Shown: positions 23,416 to 35,402, counted from the first letter of the stretch. The stretch: DNA of 64,000 nt from Phascolarctos cinereus (GCF_002099425.1 NW_018344335.1:124001-188000); one strand, 5' to 3'. Translations and numbers: made by a program. Notes: generated from the sequence alone by a model not told the origin.

Positions 23416-25154
23416 AAGAGTTTTTTTTTAATCATTTTAGAAAGATTTCCATCTAAAACATTTGAAAGTTTTAATGTTGCTCTTGAAAGATAAATGCTCA
23501 GGTATCTGAAACTTCTGGATATCAAAAATAACTTCTTCCCAAAGACTTCTCTAAAACCTGAGGTTTCATTCTTTATGTGTGTATAGATAACTATACATGT
23601 ACACTGTGGTGTGTTGGAGCCAACTCTAACTGGCTTTTGAGGGTTGATTGTTAAATTTTCAGTGTGAGCATTTCCACTTCAGAAATCAACAGACACTATA
23701 AATCACGGCTTGACTGATTGTTTTGTTCATTGACTAGACTTAAAAACATAATGGAGAAGATGTCAATGATGCCAATTAAGTTTAAAAGTATATATTTGCA
23801 TTTCACCCTCTCAAAGATAAATACTTAGCAGCACTCTTCCACATATACACATAATATTCTATATTCATACATACATTTATCTTTTTATGAACTTTTAAAA
23901 AGTTATAGTTTTTTCATTAAGAATATCTTTTGAATATCTCAGTTTTCTAAGGAGGTAGTGAGAGGACAGCAATCCATGTTCAAGTGGGCAATTTGGTTAG
24001 GCATATGAAAGATTTATGAAGTAACCAGTATTTTCCTTTTAAAATATATACCAGCATGCCCCTGAAAGGACATAAAAAAGTTGCCTGAAGTTCTTTTTTT
24101 TTTATTCCTGCCCTGAGAAGTTATAACATAAATCTAAATGAAGGAATATGAGCCTTTTCTTATGTATATTCCCTAGAAAATATTCCATCATCCTTTAGAT
24201 ACCAAGATAATGCCACAGAGAGCTTAATGTTCATGCATGCACTTGGCTGATTTTTATGAGTAGTCCTTTTCAAATTGCATGCACAATGTAGACTCTCCTC
24301 TGGCATTCAGGGAACATCACTATTTGTGGTCCTGACATCTTTTCTCAAAAAAAAGGAAAAATAACCACAAACAACAAGTCTGCCCTGTCTCTGATTCCCA
24401 TGCAGCAGGTCTGTCAACCACAATTCTTTCCAAATACTCCACAATTATGTTGCATCATCTAAAATGAAGTTGAAGCACATCTGTCTGCTGTCCTTCCAAT
24501 TATTCTAAGACTCTTCAGCATAGCAGCTGCTGAAGCATCCTGCTGATATTTATCCCTTGCACATGTCCAGCTCTAGAAAACACATGTAACAGGTACATGA
24601 ATATTCATTGAGTTGGAATTGTTTATTCAAATTTGATGGTGTTTTATTATACTCACTACAGCACCTGTTGTATCTGCTATATTCACTACATAAAGGGATG
24701 GAGATTTAGCTTAAATGAAGCCAGTCAAGGAGATTGGCGCTGCCCATCACCCAGCCTCTGTGCATTGTTTCACAGATTTCATTCATTCAAAGCATGGTGT
24801 TAGTTGACTCAGTTTCTGGCAGATAAACATGTCCAATATCTTCAGTAGGATTTTATCTATGCAATGATGGCAGATCTTGGTCAATAGTTTTGGTGGGTTC
24901 ATTTGTTCATTTCTGGCATTATTTTTTTGTTCTTATCTAATAAATCTATGCATAAAATAAGACTATTAAAATCCTGTCTTGTTATAGTGAAATGTGTATC
25001 ATATATTAAAATGTTCCAAGGCTACATATGTTAGGACAGATTCCAATATCATTTAAGTACATGAGAGAAATGCCCCATTTAGAGCAAAAGTTAAACTGAG
25101 CTATGACAAAGTGCAAAGTTGAGCTAATCCCTGATGAACTGGGGCTAGGAAATG
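23416..25154. other. Non-repetitive flank; candidate conserved noncoding DNA
   Basis: No repeat family is recognisable across most of this stretch, notably 24170-24990, which is unusual for this repeat-dense flank. No exon is supported. Whether it is conserved cannot be judged from one genome. Confidence 0.45.
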
Positions 25155-25498
25155 AGTAACTTTGGATACTAGATGGCACAGTGGATAGAGCAGTAGATCT
25201 GGAGAAGAAGATCTAAGTTCAAATCCTGCCTCAGACACTTACTAGCTGCGTGACCCTTGGCAAATCACTTAACCCCTGCTGCTTCCGTTTCCTCATCTGT
25301 AAAATGGAGATAACAATTACACCTGTATCTCAGGGCTGTCATGAGGATCAGATGAGAATTTGTAAAGGGCTTGCCAACCTTGAAGTGCTCCATAGATGTT
25401 AGTTGTTGGCAGTAGCAGTTGCAGTAGCAGTAGTACTGGTAGTACTTAGTAGTAGATAGTAGTAGTAGTAGTAATAGTAATTATTATTATTATTATTT
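25155..25498 (+). repeat. CORE-SINE (MIR/THER-1 type), full length, with (GTA/ATT)n tail
   Basis: Head 'agatggcacagtggatagag', B-box-like 'agttcaaatcctgcc', CORE 'actagctgcgtgaccctt', 'tcctcatctgtaaaatgga', tail 'gtcatgaggatcagatgaga', then about 90 bases of trinucleotide repeat. Confidence 0.88.
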
Positions 25499-26744
25499 CA
25501 GGTCTCAAATCCTCACTTTACAGCCTAAATTATCTATTTTGATTGACTGATGGCTCACTTTGCTTTCTTTTTATTGTGCTTACACAAATGCTTAGAAACT
25601 GACTTCATTATTAGTTCATACTTAACAAGGACCAAAGATGCCAAGACTATTTGTGCATACACATATATACACAATGTACGTGTAAAGTGGATTGCTGCAT
25701 CCATCAGTCCTTTATATATACCCAGCCTGTTAAGAATAGAATCATATATTAAAAGGTTGTAATTTTCCCCCAACAAGTTATTCTATAAAAGGAAATAAAC
25801 ACTATCACCACAATTGTTTCTCTCTCTTTCTCGAAGTTAAACCCATTTTCTTTAATATACCAATTACAACAAAAGTCATATTAAAAATGAATGATTTTGA
25901 GTAAAGTAGCCAGGAATATAAAGGCACCGTTTTCAAATGTTGAGATATTTATTTTGTTGTTTCTGACAAACTATAGTGGTTTTTCTGACAGTAAGACTAA
26001 GTGTGATAAATTCCAGTCTAGAGAAACCTTTTTGCTTTGAGTAAAGAGCACTTTAAAAGTAGGAGTTTAGAAGTAGAATGATATTACAGTACTGAGCTAA
26101 ACTAGAAATCTCTTTCTGGCTGGGGCCATAATCTAATGCTCTTAATGTTTGTTTATTTGTTTATTAAGAAAAAAGAAACCAGAAGTTAAGAAAGGAAGAT
26201 TTAATCAGAAGTTTAGGCAAATAATAACAGAGAAAGTAATGGGCAGAAAAGTAAACAAAGTCAGCATGTCTCTGTGTGTTGAGTACTTTATTCAGAAACT
26301 GGCCTATTTGCAAACAAGCTCATCTGCAAATGGTGAGAAGACACATCTACCCCAAATGTAGGATGGAAAAGCTTGATTTAGGGGGAATTGATTTCTGAAC
26401 TAGAAATTTAAAAAGTGAGTTGAAAAATTAGGTGGTGGGTTAACTATATGTAATATATACTATCTAATTTATGGTACAAAAGTTTCATTAACTTAGTTGT
26501 TTTTCACTCATTGTTTTTAAGTACCTGGCACATAATGAGTTTGTTGACTGAATGAATTTACTAAAAAGATGTTTGGGTTTCTTGGCTGTTGTGTGTTTAT
26601 ATGTGTTTATTTTTTAGCTAACTTAATTGTCTATAAATTCCAAATCACATTTCTGTATGCATTTTGGCAGGTCTTTTACACAAATTTTCAGGAGAGAGGG
26701 TTGTTTTTTTTAAATAAGCTGATTTAAGAAGGCTGCAAGTGTAG
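25499..26744. other. No clear feature
   Basis: Anonymous flank, with a short L2/MIR-like tail at about 26515-26565 ('gtacctggcacataatgagt'). Confidence 0.5.
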
Positions 26745-26905
26745 AAGATACTCAGTTTGGAGTCAAAAGACCTGAGTCTGAGGTTTGACCTTATGGAAGT
26801 AAGTCACTTAATTTTCTCTGGGTCTCAATTTCCTCATTTCTAAAATGAGGTTGGCCTGTCCTAGATTGATTCTAAGGTACATTCAGTTTCTAAATCTATG
26901 CTCCT
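26745..26905 (+). repeat. MIR3-like SINE
   Basis: 'cagtttggagtcaaaagacc', 'aagtcacttaattttctctg', 'tcctcatttctaaaatgagg' follow the MIR3 order. Confidence 0.7.
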
Positions 26906-27418
26906 ATGTTCCTGTGATTTCACTACATGGACCATATATCTATATCTATATCTGCTTGTGTGTTTGTGTTGGGAGAGAGGGATCAATCACATACACATAA
27001 TTCTAGTAACTCCATTATCAATCTGGGGAGCCTTCTCCCTCTATCCATCTCTGAAGCTTCACGGTTGTCTTCCTAGATCTTCAAGGATGACAGGGAATTC
27101 TTATACCACCCATGCCCAGTTCATAGAAAGGAATAAGGTAAATAGGTGTGTCCAGCCCAGTATACTGCAATGGATAGAAGATTACGCGATTTCCATCTCC
27201 ACAGCCCACTTGGTGAAATACATTTCTTCTGTCTTCTCTCTGACCTAAAGATCAGAGTATATGTAATCTTGTTTCCCAGTGTCTCATAAATTCTGTTTTA
27301 TCAGTTTCTCTCTGTGGAAACTACCAGAACCCCAAAGATGTGAAGCATTGATACTCCATCAATTAGGGTTGGAGTTAGAGGCTCCAGTTATAGTAGAATA
27401 AAATTAGTACTCTCAGTT

Positions 27419-27425
27419 CTCTGTC

Positions 27426-27462
<37 letters not shown>

Positions 27463-27463
27463 G
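27419..27463. repeat. (CTGT)n(CT)n microsatellite
   Basis: Tandem CTGT units grade into CT units over about 45 bases. Confidence 0.92.
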
Positions 27464-27969
27464 TATACAGCAGAATAACAACAATAAAAATAAATTTCTC
27501 CCTCCAACTTGCTTATAGCTAATTTTTTTTTTCCTGTGTGAAAGCGTATGTTTGGATTATATAGAAGCTAGGAAGTAACTGGAAGTTACTCTGGAAGTAA
27601 TCCAGAGGTTAATGTCTCATACCTGGAAAATTGTGAGGATGTGATTTCTACTTCTTGATGATTTGACCTTTTCTTTTATTCATTCTTTTTTTTTCCAAAA
27701 AATAATACTTAAATGTTCACTTTATACAAAGCACCATACTCAGTACCATGAGGTAAACAAAGTTATATATTGTATACATTTGTGAAAATATAGACCTGTG
27801 ATTTCAGTGGTGTGGGGAACTGTCAGTATGGAAATTTCTTCTGTTGATGCATATTGACAACTCATTAGTAATTTATAGTCTTGATAAGTGGCATTGGTTA
27901 CTCAGAGATTAACAAATGCTTGCTAATTGATTTTTGCATGTATACATGCATCACATATGTATGTGTATG

Positions 27970-28026
<57 letters not shown>
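27970..28026. repeat. (GATA)n microsatellite
   Basis: About 14 uninterrupted GATA units, so likely length-variable. Confidence 0.97.
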
Positions 28027-28027
<1 letters not shown>

Positions 28028-28154
28028 CTGCAATACTACAGTCTTTGTTTTCAAGTTTGAAGGGAGGACTTGAACGTAGGTCTTCCTATCTATTGTGTCA
28101 CACTAACTCTCAAGATTTTTTCACATACATGTATTTCTGTAGAAGATACAATCA

Positions 28155-28545
28155 TATTTCCAGTCACCCAGGATTGTAACCTCCAGGTTATCCTCTACTC
28201 CTCACTCTTCCTCAGCCTACTTATCTAATCAGTTGCCAAATCTTGTCATATCTGCCTCCATTAATTAATCATCACCATTCTCCATTCCCTTCTCTCCGCT
28301 CCCTTGGCCACCATGCTAGTTCAGCCTCTCAATTTGTACCCTTGCCTTAAGTCTCCCCTCACTTCAACTCATTCTCTGCACAGCTGCAAAAGTGGTTTCC
28401 CTAAAGTGCAGATTTGACCATGTTCCTCCCCTACTCCATAAACTACAGTGGTTCCCTGTTCTCTCTAGAATCTAATACAAACTTCACTGTCTGGTATTTA
28501 AAGACCTTCACATAATGGCCCCAAACTACCTTTGCCACTTTATTC
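28155..28545 (+). mobile_element. L2-clade LINE fragment, reverse transcriptase C-terminal region
   Basis: On the plus strand, decayed codons give the L2 C-terminal blocks: a 'SAAKVVF'-like segment, 'DHVPPLLHKLQW' and 'LVFKDLHIMAPNYL', where L2 has 'LQWLP' and 'FKALHNLAP'. The 5' part ('ctcctcactcttcctcagcc') fits just upstream. Broken and old. Confidence 0.75.
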
Positions 28546-28569
28546 TTGTTGTTGTGTTATTGTTATTAA

Positions 28570-28700
28570 TTGGTTTTTTGGAGGCAATCAGGGTTAGGTG
28601 ACTTGTCCAAGGTTACTAAGTTGTCTGAGGTTGGATTTGAGTTCATCTTTCTGACTCCAGACCTGGTGCTATACCCACTGTCCCACCTACCTGCCTAACC
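28570..28700 (-). repeat. tRNA-derived marsupial SINE (WSINE1-like), diverged
   Basis: 'gttaggtgacttgtccaagg', 'ggatttgagttcatctttct', 'ccactgtcccacctacctgc' is an antisense copy of the family seen at 14916. Confidence 0.75.
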
Positions 28701-28721
28701 TATAACTAATCTTAGCCTTAG

Positions 28722-28722
28722 G

Positions 28723-28761
<39 letters not shown>

Positions 28762-28762
28762 A
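28722..28762. repeat. (CTA)n microsatellite
   Basis: About 13 trinucleotide units next to the SINE. Confidence 0.93.
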
Positions 28763-29629
28763 ACTACATATCTATTTATGTATATATGCAAAACAATGCT
28801 ATAGTCTTTGTTTTCTAGTTTACATTCCAGTAGAGTAGGTAACATATGGACACAAAAAAGCAACTACAATATGTAGCTATATGTGATAGATGCTCTATGA
28901 ATTCTACGCAAAGTAACCTGGGTCCACTCATGTAATTCTCCCTTATACCTTGGCAAAAGTATAGGCTAAAGAGAGAACTTAGGAAAGTCAATGAAAAAAA
29001 GCTCTTCTCTTTATTCCCAGGAGCATTTGCTCCACAGAACAAGGGAGATAACAGAACTATATGTGTCAACATCATGAAGCCGTACCATAAAAAAGAGAGT
29101 TCTTGTAAATTCCTAAGATTCAAATATTTCTATTTATAAATATGCCTCACTCTTACAGTAAAACAAAACAAAACAAAACATCCCAGTTCTTCCCTTGAAG
29201 GTCCAAAGGAAGCAACAACATGGGTGTCTGGAATAATCAAAGGGAAAAAAGACTTTTTCCAGGTTCCTCCCATCTTCTCCACCCCAAAAAGGCTTATACC
29301 CAATTCAATTTAGTGACTAATATAGTACTTATCATCAGACTCTTCCACTTACCACCTCTTATGCTTCCTAAAGGGATTTTAAATAAGTCCTTTCTAGAAG
29401 CCTCAGTTCCTTCATCTATAAATGTCTTGGTTTAGATGGGGGCCTATCCATCTTCCACACTTCTATGACCAGCCCCCCAATCCCACCCCCTCCTCCAGCC
29501 CCAACACCAACCAAATACTAGCTAAGGCAGTTTCCTAAGCAATTTCATTAATCACAAGTCTACATTGTATATACATACAAGCAAGTATTATCCACAGTAA
29601 TGCTCACCAATTCAGGTGATGACCAGCAG
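28763..29629. other. No recognised gene
   Basis: Anonymous flank with a short AAAAC tandem at 29160-29180 and a short L2-type patch ('tttacattccagtagag') near 28820. Confidence 0.5.
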
Positions 29630-29766
29630 GGGTGATGACCATGGTGCCACAGCTTAGCACATTGCCTGGCACCTAGTAGGGGGCTATATAAATGTTCATA
29701 TTATTATTACTATTGTGGATATTACTGTTGTTTGTTATTGTTATTATTATTATTATTATTATTATA
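29630..29766 (+). repeat. CORE-SINE/L2-type 3' tail with (ATT)n
   Basis: 'cagcttagcacattgcctgg', 'cacctagtagggggctatat' and an ATT repeat mark a MIR/THER-1 tail. Confidence 0.75.
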
Positions 29767-29944
29767 TCTATCCATTTAGGTCTCCTGTAGTTTAAATCCA
29801 ATAATCTATTTAATCCCTTATTTAGTTCCTGCTGACAAATTCAGGAAATACAAGGTAACCTGCTTAAGATGAGAAAAGATAAATCACATTTTAGAGGCAA
29901 AATTAAAATTCAGTTCAATTCAACAAACCCTAATTATAAGTACC

Positions 29945-30090
29945 TACTTAAAATTATGTGACCCTGGGCAAGTCCCTTAACCTGTTGGCTTTAATCCACT
30001 GGAGAAGGAAATGGCAAACCACTCCAGTGTATTTGCCAAGAAAACCCCAAAGGGGTAACAAAGAGTGGAACACAACTGAAAAATAAAAAT
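29945..30090 (+). repeat. MAR1-type SINE (RTE-like tail), 5'-truncated
   Basis: 'gtgaccctgggcaagtccct' leads into 'ctggagaaggaaatggcaaa', 'ccactccagtgtatttgcca' and 'caaagagtggaacacaactg'. This 3' body is the MAR1 signature and ends like BovB/RTE LINEs. Confidence 0.87.
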
Positions 30091-30318
30091 ATGCCAGAAA
30101 TTATGCTAAGCACTTTACAATTATTATTTCATTTGATCCTCATAACAACCCTAAGGTAGATGCTGTTATTATCCTCATTTTACAGCTGTGCAAAATGAGG
30201 CAGACAGAGGTTAAATCAGTTGCCCAGGGTCACACAGCTAGTAAATATCTGAGGCTGGATTTAAACTGGTCTAGATTCCAGGCTCAATGTTCTACTTTTG
30301 GGCTCCCTAGCTGCCCCA
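30091..30318 (-). repeat. CORE-SINE (MIR/THER-1 type), near full length
   Basis: 'atgctaagcactttacaatt', 'catttgatcctcataacaac', 'gttgcccagggtcacacagc', 'ggctccctagctgcccc' run in antisense order, directly after the MAR1 copy. Confidence 0.85.
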
Positions 30319-30849
30319 AAGGAGATATTCTGATAAAGTTCTGTAAGAATATTTAAGGAAGAAACAAATACTTTTATACTGAGGGGGAAGGAAGAGGAGA
30401 GGGCAGGGAGTGGCAAATCCTTTTCACAAAGGAGCAAAAACCTAAGATGAGGATAGAAGGAAAATAAGGAGATTAACAGGAGGAGGTAAGGACAGGCACA
30501 GCCTGGCAACAGAAGGCCTGATATCACTACTGATTGACTTTGGGAGTTTCCTGGACTGGTTTACCCCTCCTTAGGCATCCTGGTAGCACTCACTGTGTTG
30601 GTTCCAGACTTAATGCAGACACCCAATCAACCATGCCTTCTATAGTTCAGAACTCAAGAGGTCTACCATCCTCAGCCTCCCCATTAGCAGGGAGTGTGTG
30701 GTACCACACCCAGTCAGAATACCATTTTGAAAAATATATTTTTCTGATTTTTAATCCCTAGCAAGTAATTTCAAAATATTTTTGACTCCAGCAAAGATTC
30801 CCATAGTAATGTAAACAGTGATAGAAAATTATACCTTAGAACTATATTG
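30319..30849. other. No recognised feature
   Basis: Anonymous flank sequence. Confidence 0.5.
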
Positions 30850-31241
30850 ACAACTATTTGAATGATTACTTCAAATCACGGATAGTAAGAGAAATGCAAA
30901 TAACAACTCCAACATTTCACCTCACGCCCAGCAAATTGGCAAAAATGACAAAAAGACAGGAATTGATAGTGAATCTATTGAAAATCAGGCATACTAACAT
31001 ACTATTAATCAAGCTGTGAATTTTGGTCCAGTCATTCTGGAAAGAAATTTTGGATTATGCTAAAAAAAAAAAGTGAACTAGAGTTCTCATTACTAGGGAC
31101 ATAGGCAAATAAGCCAAAGACAGAAAGAAATGTTCTATATACACAAATATATTAATATCAACACTGTTTGTAGGAGCAAAGAACTGGAAACAAAGGAGAT
31201 GTTCCTCCTTTGGGGAACAGCTAAACAAATTAGAGTACATA
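30850..31241 (+). mobile_element. Old L1 3' UTR, left piece (split by an LTR)
   Basis: 'agagaaatgcaaataacaac', 'cccagcaaattggcaaaaat', 'gtccagtcattctggaaaga', 'gtttgtaggagcaaagaact' follow the L1 3' UTR order in a diverged form. It continues at 32183. Confidence 0.75.
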
Positions 31242-32178
31242 TGTAATCTTAACTGCACTGGCCTTTGTCACTGAACGGCAGGTATGTTACATTTCACCCT
31301 TCCCCCAGGGTTTCCCACCTTAAGGGGTGGGGGGGTGGAATCTCTGTCCTTGGCTCAAACTCCAACTGATTAAAGTCCCCTAATTTTAGGGGTTTCCTGC
31401 ACCCTAGTTCCATTTAACCACATAACATATTAGCTTTTACAAAGGATTATTTATTTTAAAGGCATAGCAAGAATAAACATCGTGCATTAATTCCTCCTTA
31501 CACACTCTTAATCTCCGGGATGGGGAGAGGAATGAGGCTCACAGCTTAGCTCAGTTCCAATGCTAGCATCAGTCCCTCCAAGTTCCAAGTCCAAAGCTTC
31601 CCTGGACTTACATCTCAGAGCCCTGGCTTCTCTGGACTTTCCAGCTGGGCTGGGAGGGGGAAGGGAAAAGGAAGGAATAAGCATTTATATAGCTCCTAAT
31701 ATGTGTCAGGCATTCTGCTGAGTGCTTTACAAATAATTTTCATTTGATCATCTGGTAATGTCTGGCCTGGTTCCCTGCTTCCTGCCAACCTGCTTCCCAG
31801 GTCACCATGGCTCAGGCTTTTAGGTCCAGGGACTCCAATGCCTGAGTCTAGAACTGAAAAGGACAGATGAAGTAGACCTAAACCCCAATTTTTAGGGCCC
31901 TGGGGCCTAATGGGTAAAGGAGGAAGGTAGCTTTTCCCCCACACCCAGCTTAGTGCATGGTGCCTAAGCTTTGGGATGAATAGGACCTTCTTCCCCTGAT
32001 ACCTCCACAAGAAAGATTGTGCAAGTCTGGCAGTTTTAAAGACACAGCCTGTTTTGGCTAGGCAGCCAGTGTAAAGAAGATGCCCTCACCTACATGGTAG
32101 GGGAATGGAAGATGCTTTCTTCCAGAAGCAGGTCTGCCATTGTAGGTGATTTGGGCATGAATAGCAAAATCCTGTTCA
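31242..32178 (-). mobile_element. Solo LTR of an endogenous retrovirus-like element (fossil)
   Basis: A 937-base unit begins TG and ends CA and is flanked by the 4-base direct repeat CATA (31238-31241 and 32179-32182). The old L1 resumes exactly behind it, which confirms both edges. On the minus strand an AATAAA signal lies roughly two thirds of the way along, as expected for a U3-R-U5 layout, so I read the LTR as minus. There is no internal coding region, so it is a solo LTR and a non-coding fossil. A 4-base duplication suggests a gamma-like (class I) family, but the family name is not certain. An L2-like tail patch at about 31672-31740 lies inside it. It is younger than the L1 it splits; the age is moderate. 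Confidence 0.7.
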
Positions 32179-32182
32179 CATA

Positions 32183-32318
32183 TAATATTAAATTCATATA
32201 ACAGAATGTTAATGTACTGTAAGAAATGAAAATGAAGACTATGGGGAAACATGCGTAGATAGGAAATAATGCAAATTGAAGTTAACAGAACCAGGAAAAC
32301 AAAATTCTGACAACATTG
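32183..32318 (+). mobile_element. Old L1 3' UTR, right piece
   Basis: 'actgtaagaaatgaaaatga' and 'gttaacagaaccaggaaaac' continue the L1 left piece in order. Confidence 0.7.
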
Positions 32319-32520
32319 TAAATTCATTCATTCAACAGTCATTTATTAAACATCTACTATGTGCCAGGCATTAGGCTAGGTGCTGAGGACACAAAGCCAA
32401 AAACAAAACAGAACAAAACAAAAAAACAAAAAATCCAAACCAGTGTCTGTCCTCAAGAAACTTACATTTTGTTGGGGCAAGAGTATATGTACTTAGAAAA
32501 TAAAACACAAAATAGAAACC
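32310..32520 (-). repeat. L2-type 3' end
   Basis: 'catttattaaacatctacta', 'tgtgccaggcattaggctag', 'gtcctcaagaaacttacatt' is the antisense L2 3' end. An A-rich tract at 32398-32435 interrupts it. Confidence 0.7.
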
Positions 32521-33329
32521 AACACAAACCTTCAGGGCTGTGTAATCATATTGTTCTTGAGGAAGAAATGAGAAAAGGCACTCCCTTCTTGGGAGTGGTG
32601 GTGGCCTATAGGTATAGGTCATGGTATATATTGTCACATTCAGCTGAAGTGTTGTTTAATTTTATGAAACTGCTTTCGTTTTCCTTTTTTTTCCCTCTTT
32701 GTTACAAGGAAAGGCTGTCTGGGTAGAAGAGGGAAGGAAGGATAAATTTGGAAATAAAGATGATGAAAAAACAAAAGACATTCATTTAAAAAATGAATAA
32801 ATTTGTATTAATTATCCTGATTTAGTTTCTCAGGGTCAAATTTAGTCATCCTCTGGCATTCTGCTGTTTTTCCTCCTACCACCATTTAATGGTCAAGATC
32901 TAGTTTTACCAGCTCTCAAAATCGATTAATTCATCCACACATATTTGATGACCACAGTTACCCATTCACGTCCCAACATGAAAAGTAAAACCTGGAACAC
33001 TAAGCAATCATAACTTCTGATTTCTTCCAGCTTGCTTCATAGTTTCAGATTACACTAAATTCACAAGTGAGATGATGTAATTTGAGATAGTTCAGCTTTG
33101 GTGGTTGGTGCTTCAAGTTACAGACACTTTCTGCTACACATTGAAATGGAATCTTTTCATGCTGCAGCTGATTATCCAGTTTTAGACGTGAGTATATATT
33201 TAAAAACCCCAGAGCATAATTATTCTTAGAATTGAAACAGCTCTTTGTATTTTCCAAGGATTTCTAAGTCGTTCATTACATAATTCAAGGAATACCATCA
33301 TAAGCCAAGTCAATAAGTTTTCACAGGAT
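32521..33329. other. No recognised feature
   Basis: Anonymous flank, AT-rich. Confidence 0.5.
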
Positions 33330-33640
33330 TTAAATTGAGGTAGAAAGGATCACGGAGTGAAAACCCCTTATTTTACAAATCAGAAAAACATAGACCTGGG
33401 GCAGCTAGGTGGCACGGTGGATAGAGCACCAGCCTTGGATTCAGGAGGATCTGAGTTCAAATCCAGCCTCAGACACACAACACTTACTAGCTGTGTGACC
33501 CTGGGCAAGTCACTTAACCCCACTGACTGTCCTAAAAAATAAACAAACAAACAAAAAAACCCAACAGACCAGAGAGGTGAAGTTTCTCTGGTCACATAGT
33601 TTATGCCTAGATGAAGAAAAGGAGACAGTGGAAAATAAAT
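33330..33640 (-). repeat. MIR3-like SINE split by a younger SINE
   Basis: 'cccttattttacaaatcaga' on the left and 'cagagaggtgaagtttctct', 'ggtcacatagtttatgcc' on the right form one antisense MIR3; the SINE at 33398-33563 sits inside it. Confidence 0.65.
33398..33563 (+). repeat. tRNA-derived marsupial SINE (WSINE1-like), full length
   Basis: Starts GGGGCAGCTAGGTGGCACGG, has A-box-like and B-box-like ('gagttcaaatccagc') parts, 'tagctgtgtgaccctgggca', and an A-rich tail with AAAC units. Little diverged. Confidence 0.9.
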
Positions 33641-34019
33641 TATCAGAGACAAGACTGAGCATGTTGGGCACATGGAGGGAAAGGAGAAAAAGTGGAGGTT
33701 GGAGTACCAAAAATATATCACCTACTTAGGCAGCTTATTGTGCAAGACAGAAAAGAGGGGTCAAAGCAAGGAAAAACAGGGTTCAAGTCTTACCTCTGGC
33801 TGCATGGCCTTGGGAAACTCATTTCTGATTTTGTCCTAAAATAATCATTTTGCTGATTCCTAGAAACATTTCAAGTAGCTGGGATGAAAGCATAGAATAA
33901 TTTAGGGCACACCTTAAAAAAGGGTGAGTTGCCCATAGGTAGATCTCAGTGAGCAGAACAGACTTCCCCTTCTCCCACCTCTCTCAATTTCCCACATCCT
34001 ACAAGATACCTGTTCACCT
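33641..34019. other. No clear feature
   Basis: Mostly anonymous; a partial SINE core is at 33770-33850 ('cagggttcaagtcttacctc'). Confidence 0.5.
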
Positions 34020-34271
34020 AATTTTGTTGTTTTTCAATCATTTCAGACTCTTCGTGACCCTATTTGAGGTTTTCTTAGCAAAGATATGGAGTGGTTTGCC
34101 ATTTCCTTCTCCAGTTCATTTTACAGGTAAGGAAACTGAGGCAAACAGGGTTAAGCAACTTGCCCAGGATCACGCAGCTAATAGGTCTCTGAGTCAGGAT
34201 TTGAACTCATGAAGATAAGACTTCCTGACCCTAAGCTCTGAGTTCTATTTACTACACCACCTCGCTGCCCT
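34020..34271 (-). repeat. MAR1-type SINE, full length
   Basis: RTE-like tail 'tttcagactcttcgtgaccc', 'gagtggtttgccatttcctt', CORE 'ggtaaggaaactgaggcaaa', 'cacgcagctaataggtctct', tRNA-like end 'accacctcgctgccc'. Confidence 0.9.
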
Positions 34272-34564
34272 ATTCACCTCATTGATGTTGCCTTATATTT
34301 CATAATTAAAGATAATTTCCTTTGGTTTAAGACTTTGTCTCTGGTTAGAAGGTAAGTACCTCTGGGAGGAATAAGACATTATGCCTTATCAGTGATTTAC
34401 AATTCGGTGAAGGACTAGAGGGGTTTGAAATCTGCAGGGTCAGAAGAAGAGAATAGACAGACTAAGGATTTGAGCACTTAGAAAAGATAGCTGGGAATAT
34501 AGGAGAAGAGGTGGAAAAGCTGAGGCCATAATAACATATCACTTACTTAGGCAGCATGGCAGTG

Positions 34565-35196
34565 CAGCAGTTCTAAAACTTTTTTGGTCTCAGGAGCCCC
34601 TTACATCCTAAAAAATTATTGAGGACTTCAAAGAACTGTTATGTGAGTTACATTTATCAATGTTTACTGTATTAGAAATTAAAACTGATGAATTTTGAAA
34701 TATTTATTAATTCACTTAAAATAATATTTATTACAATTATATATAATATATAACTATTATTATATCATATTAATTATATAACATAAATTGTATGTAATAT
34801 ATTAATTCTAATATGTTGTTAATAATACACTAATAATACATTATTAATAATATTAAATAAATAAGATAAAATTGTTTTATGAAAATTGCTATATTTTCAA
34901 AAATAAAAAATTAGTGAGAAGAATGGCATTGTTTTGCATATTTCTGCAAGTTTCTTTTACTACCTAGCTTAATAGAACATAGCTAGATTCTCACATTTGC
35001 TTCTGCATTCAGTCCTTTGCTATGTATTGTTTTGGTTGAAGTAGATAAAGACAACCCAGCCTCACACAGATATATAGTTGAAAAGGGAGGATTAAATAAT
35101 GTCTTAATATTATTATGAAAGTAGTTGTTGTCTCACAGAGCTCTCTGAGTCTCTGGGACACCCAGGGGTCCTTGGACCACATTTTGAAAATTGTTG
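34565..35196. mobile_element. hAT-type non-autonomous DNA transposon
   Basis: The ends 'cagcagttctaaaacttttt' and 'ggaccacattttgaaaattg' are inverted relatives of a CAGTGGTTCTCAAA terminal repeat. Inside, 'aaaaattattgaggacttca', 'gtattagaaattaaaactga', 'attagtgagaagaatggcat' and 'cctcacacagatatatagtt' match a known ancient mammalian hAT family (I would guess Arthur/Tip100-like, unsure). No transposase. An AT-rich expansion is at 34690-34870. SINE sequence on both sides suggests it inserted into an older SINE. Confidence 0.72.
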
Positions 35197-35402
35197 TATA
35201 GTAAGTAGATAGAGAGGTGGACTCACAGCCAGGAAGACTGACAGTTAAGTGCCACCTTTAGCTGTGAGACTATGGCATAGTCTCAACCTCTCAGACTTCT
35301 AGTAAACTCCTTAAGATTGTAAGTTTCCTAGAAGATGCCAGTTTGTGCTGGTGGAAGGAGTTTCCTCTACCAATGAAATCATATGTCTAGTCCCCAATTC
35401 TT
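35197..35402 (+). repeat. tRNA-derived marsupial SINE ('accaatgaaatca' tail family)
   Basis: 'agtaagtagatagagaggtg', 'tagctgtgagactatggcat', 'tttcctctaccaatgaaatc' match the copy at 13600. Its 5' edge is at the hAT element. Confidence 0.65.

Larger units (their letters stand above)
26906..28154. other. Anonymous flank with two microsatellites
   Basis: No gene. A (CTGT)n/(CT)n tract is at 27419-27463 and a (GATA)n tract at 27970-28026, listed separately. Confidence 0.5.

Noticed and set aside
33398-33563. tRNA genes suggested by A-box and B-box-like motifs in many SINEs
   Set aside because: The motifs are the tRNA-derived heads of SINEs with tails and target-site duplications; no intact cloverleaf was seen.
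34565-35196. A retroviral LTR or conserved enhancer
   Set aside because: The inverted ends and internal motifs fit a hAT-type DNA transposon better.
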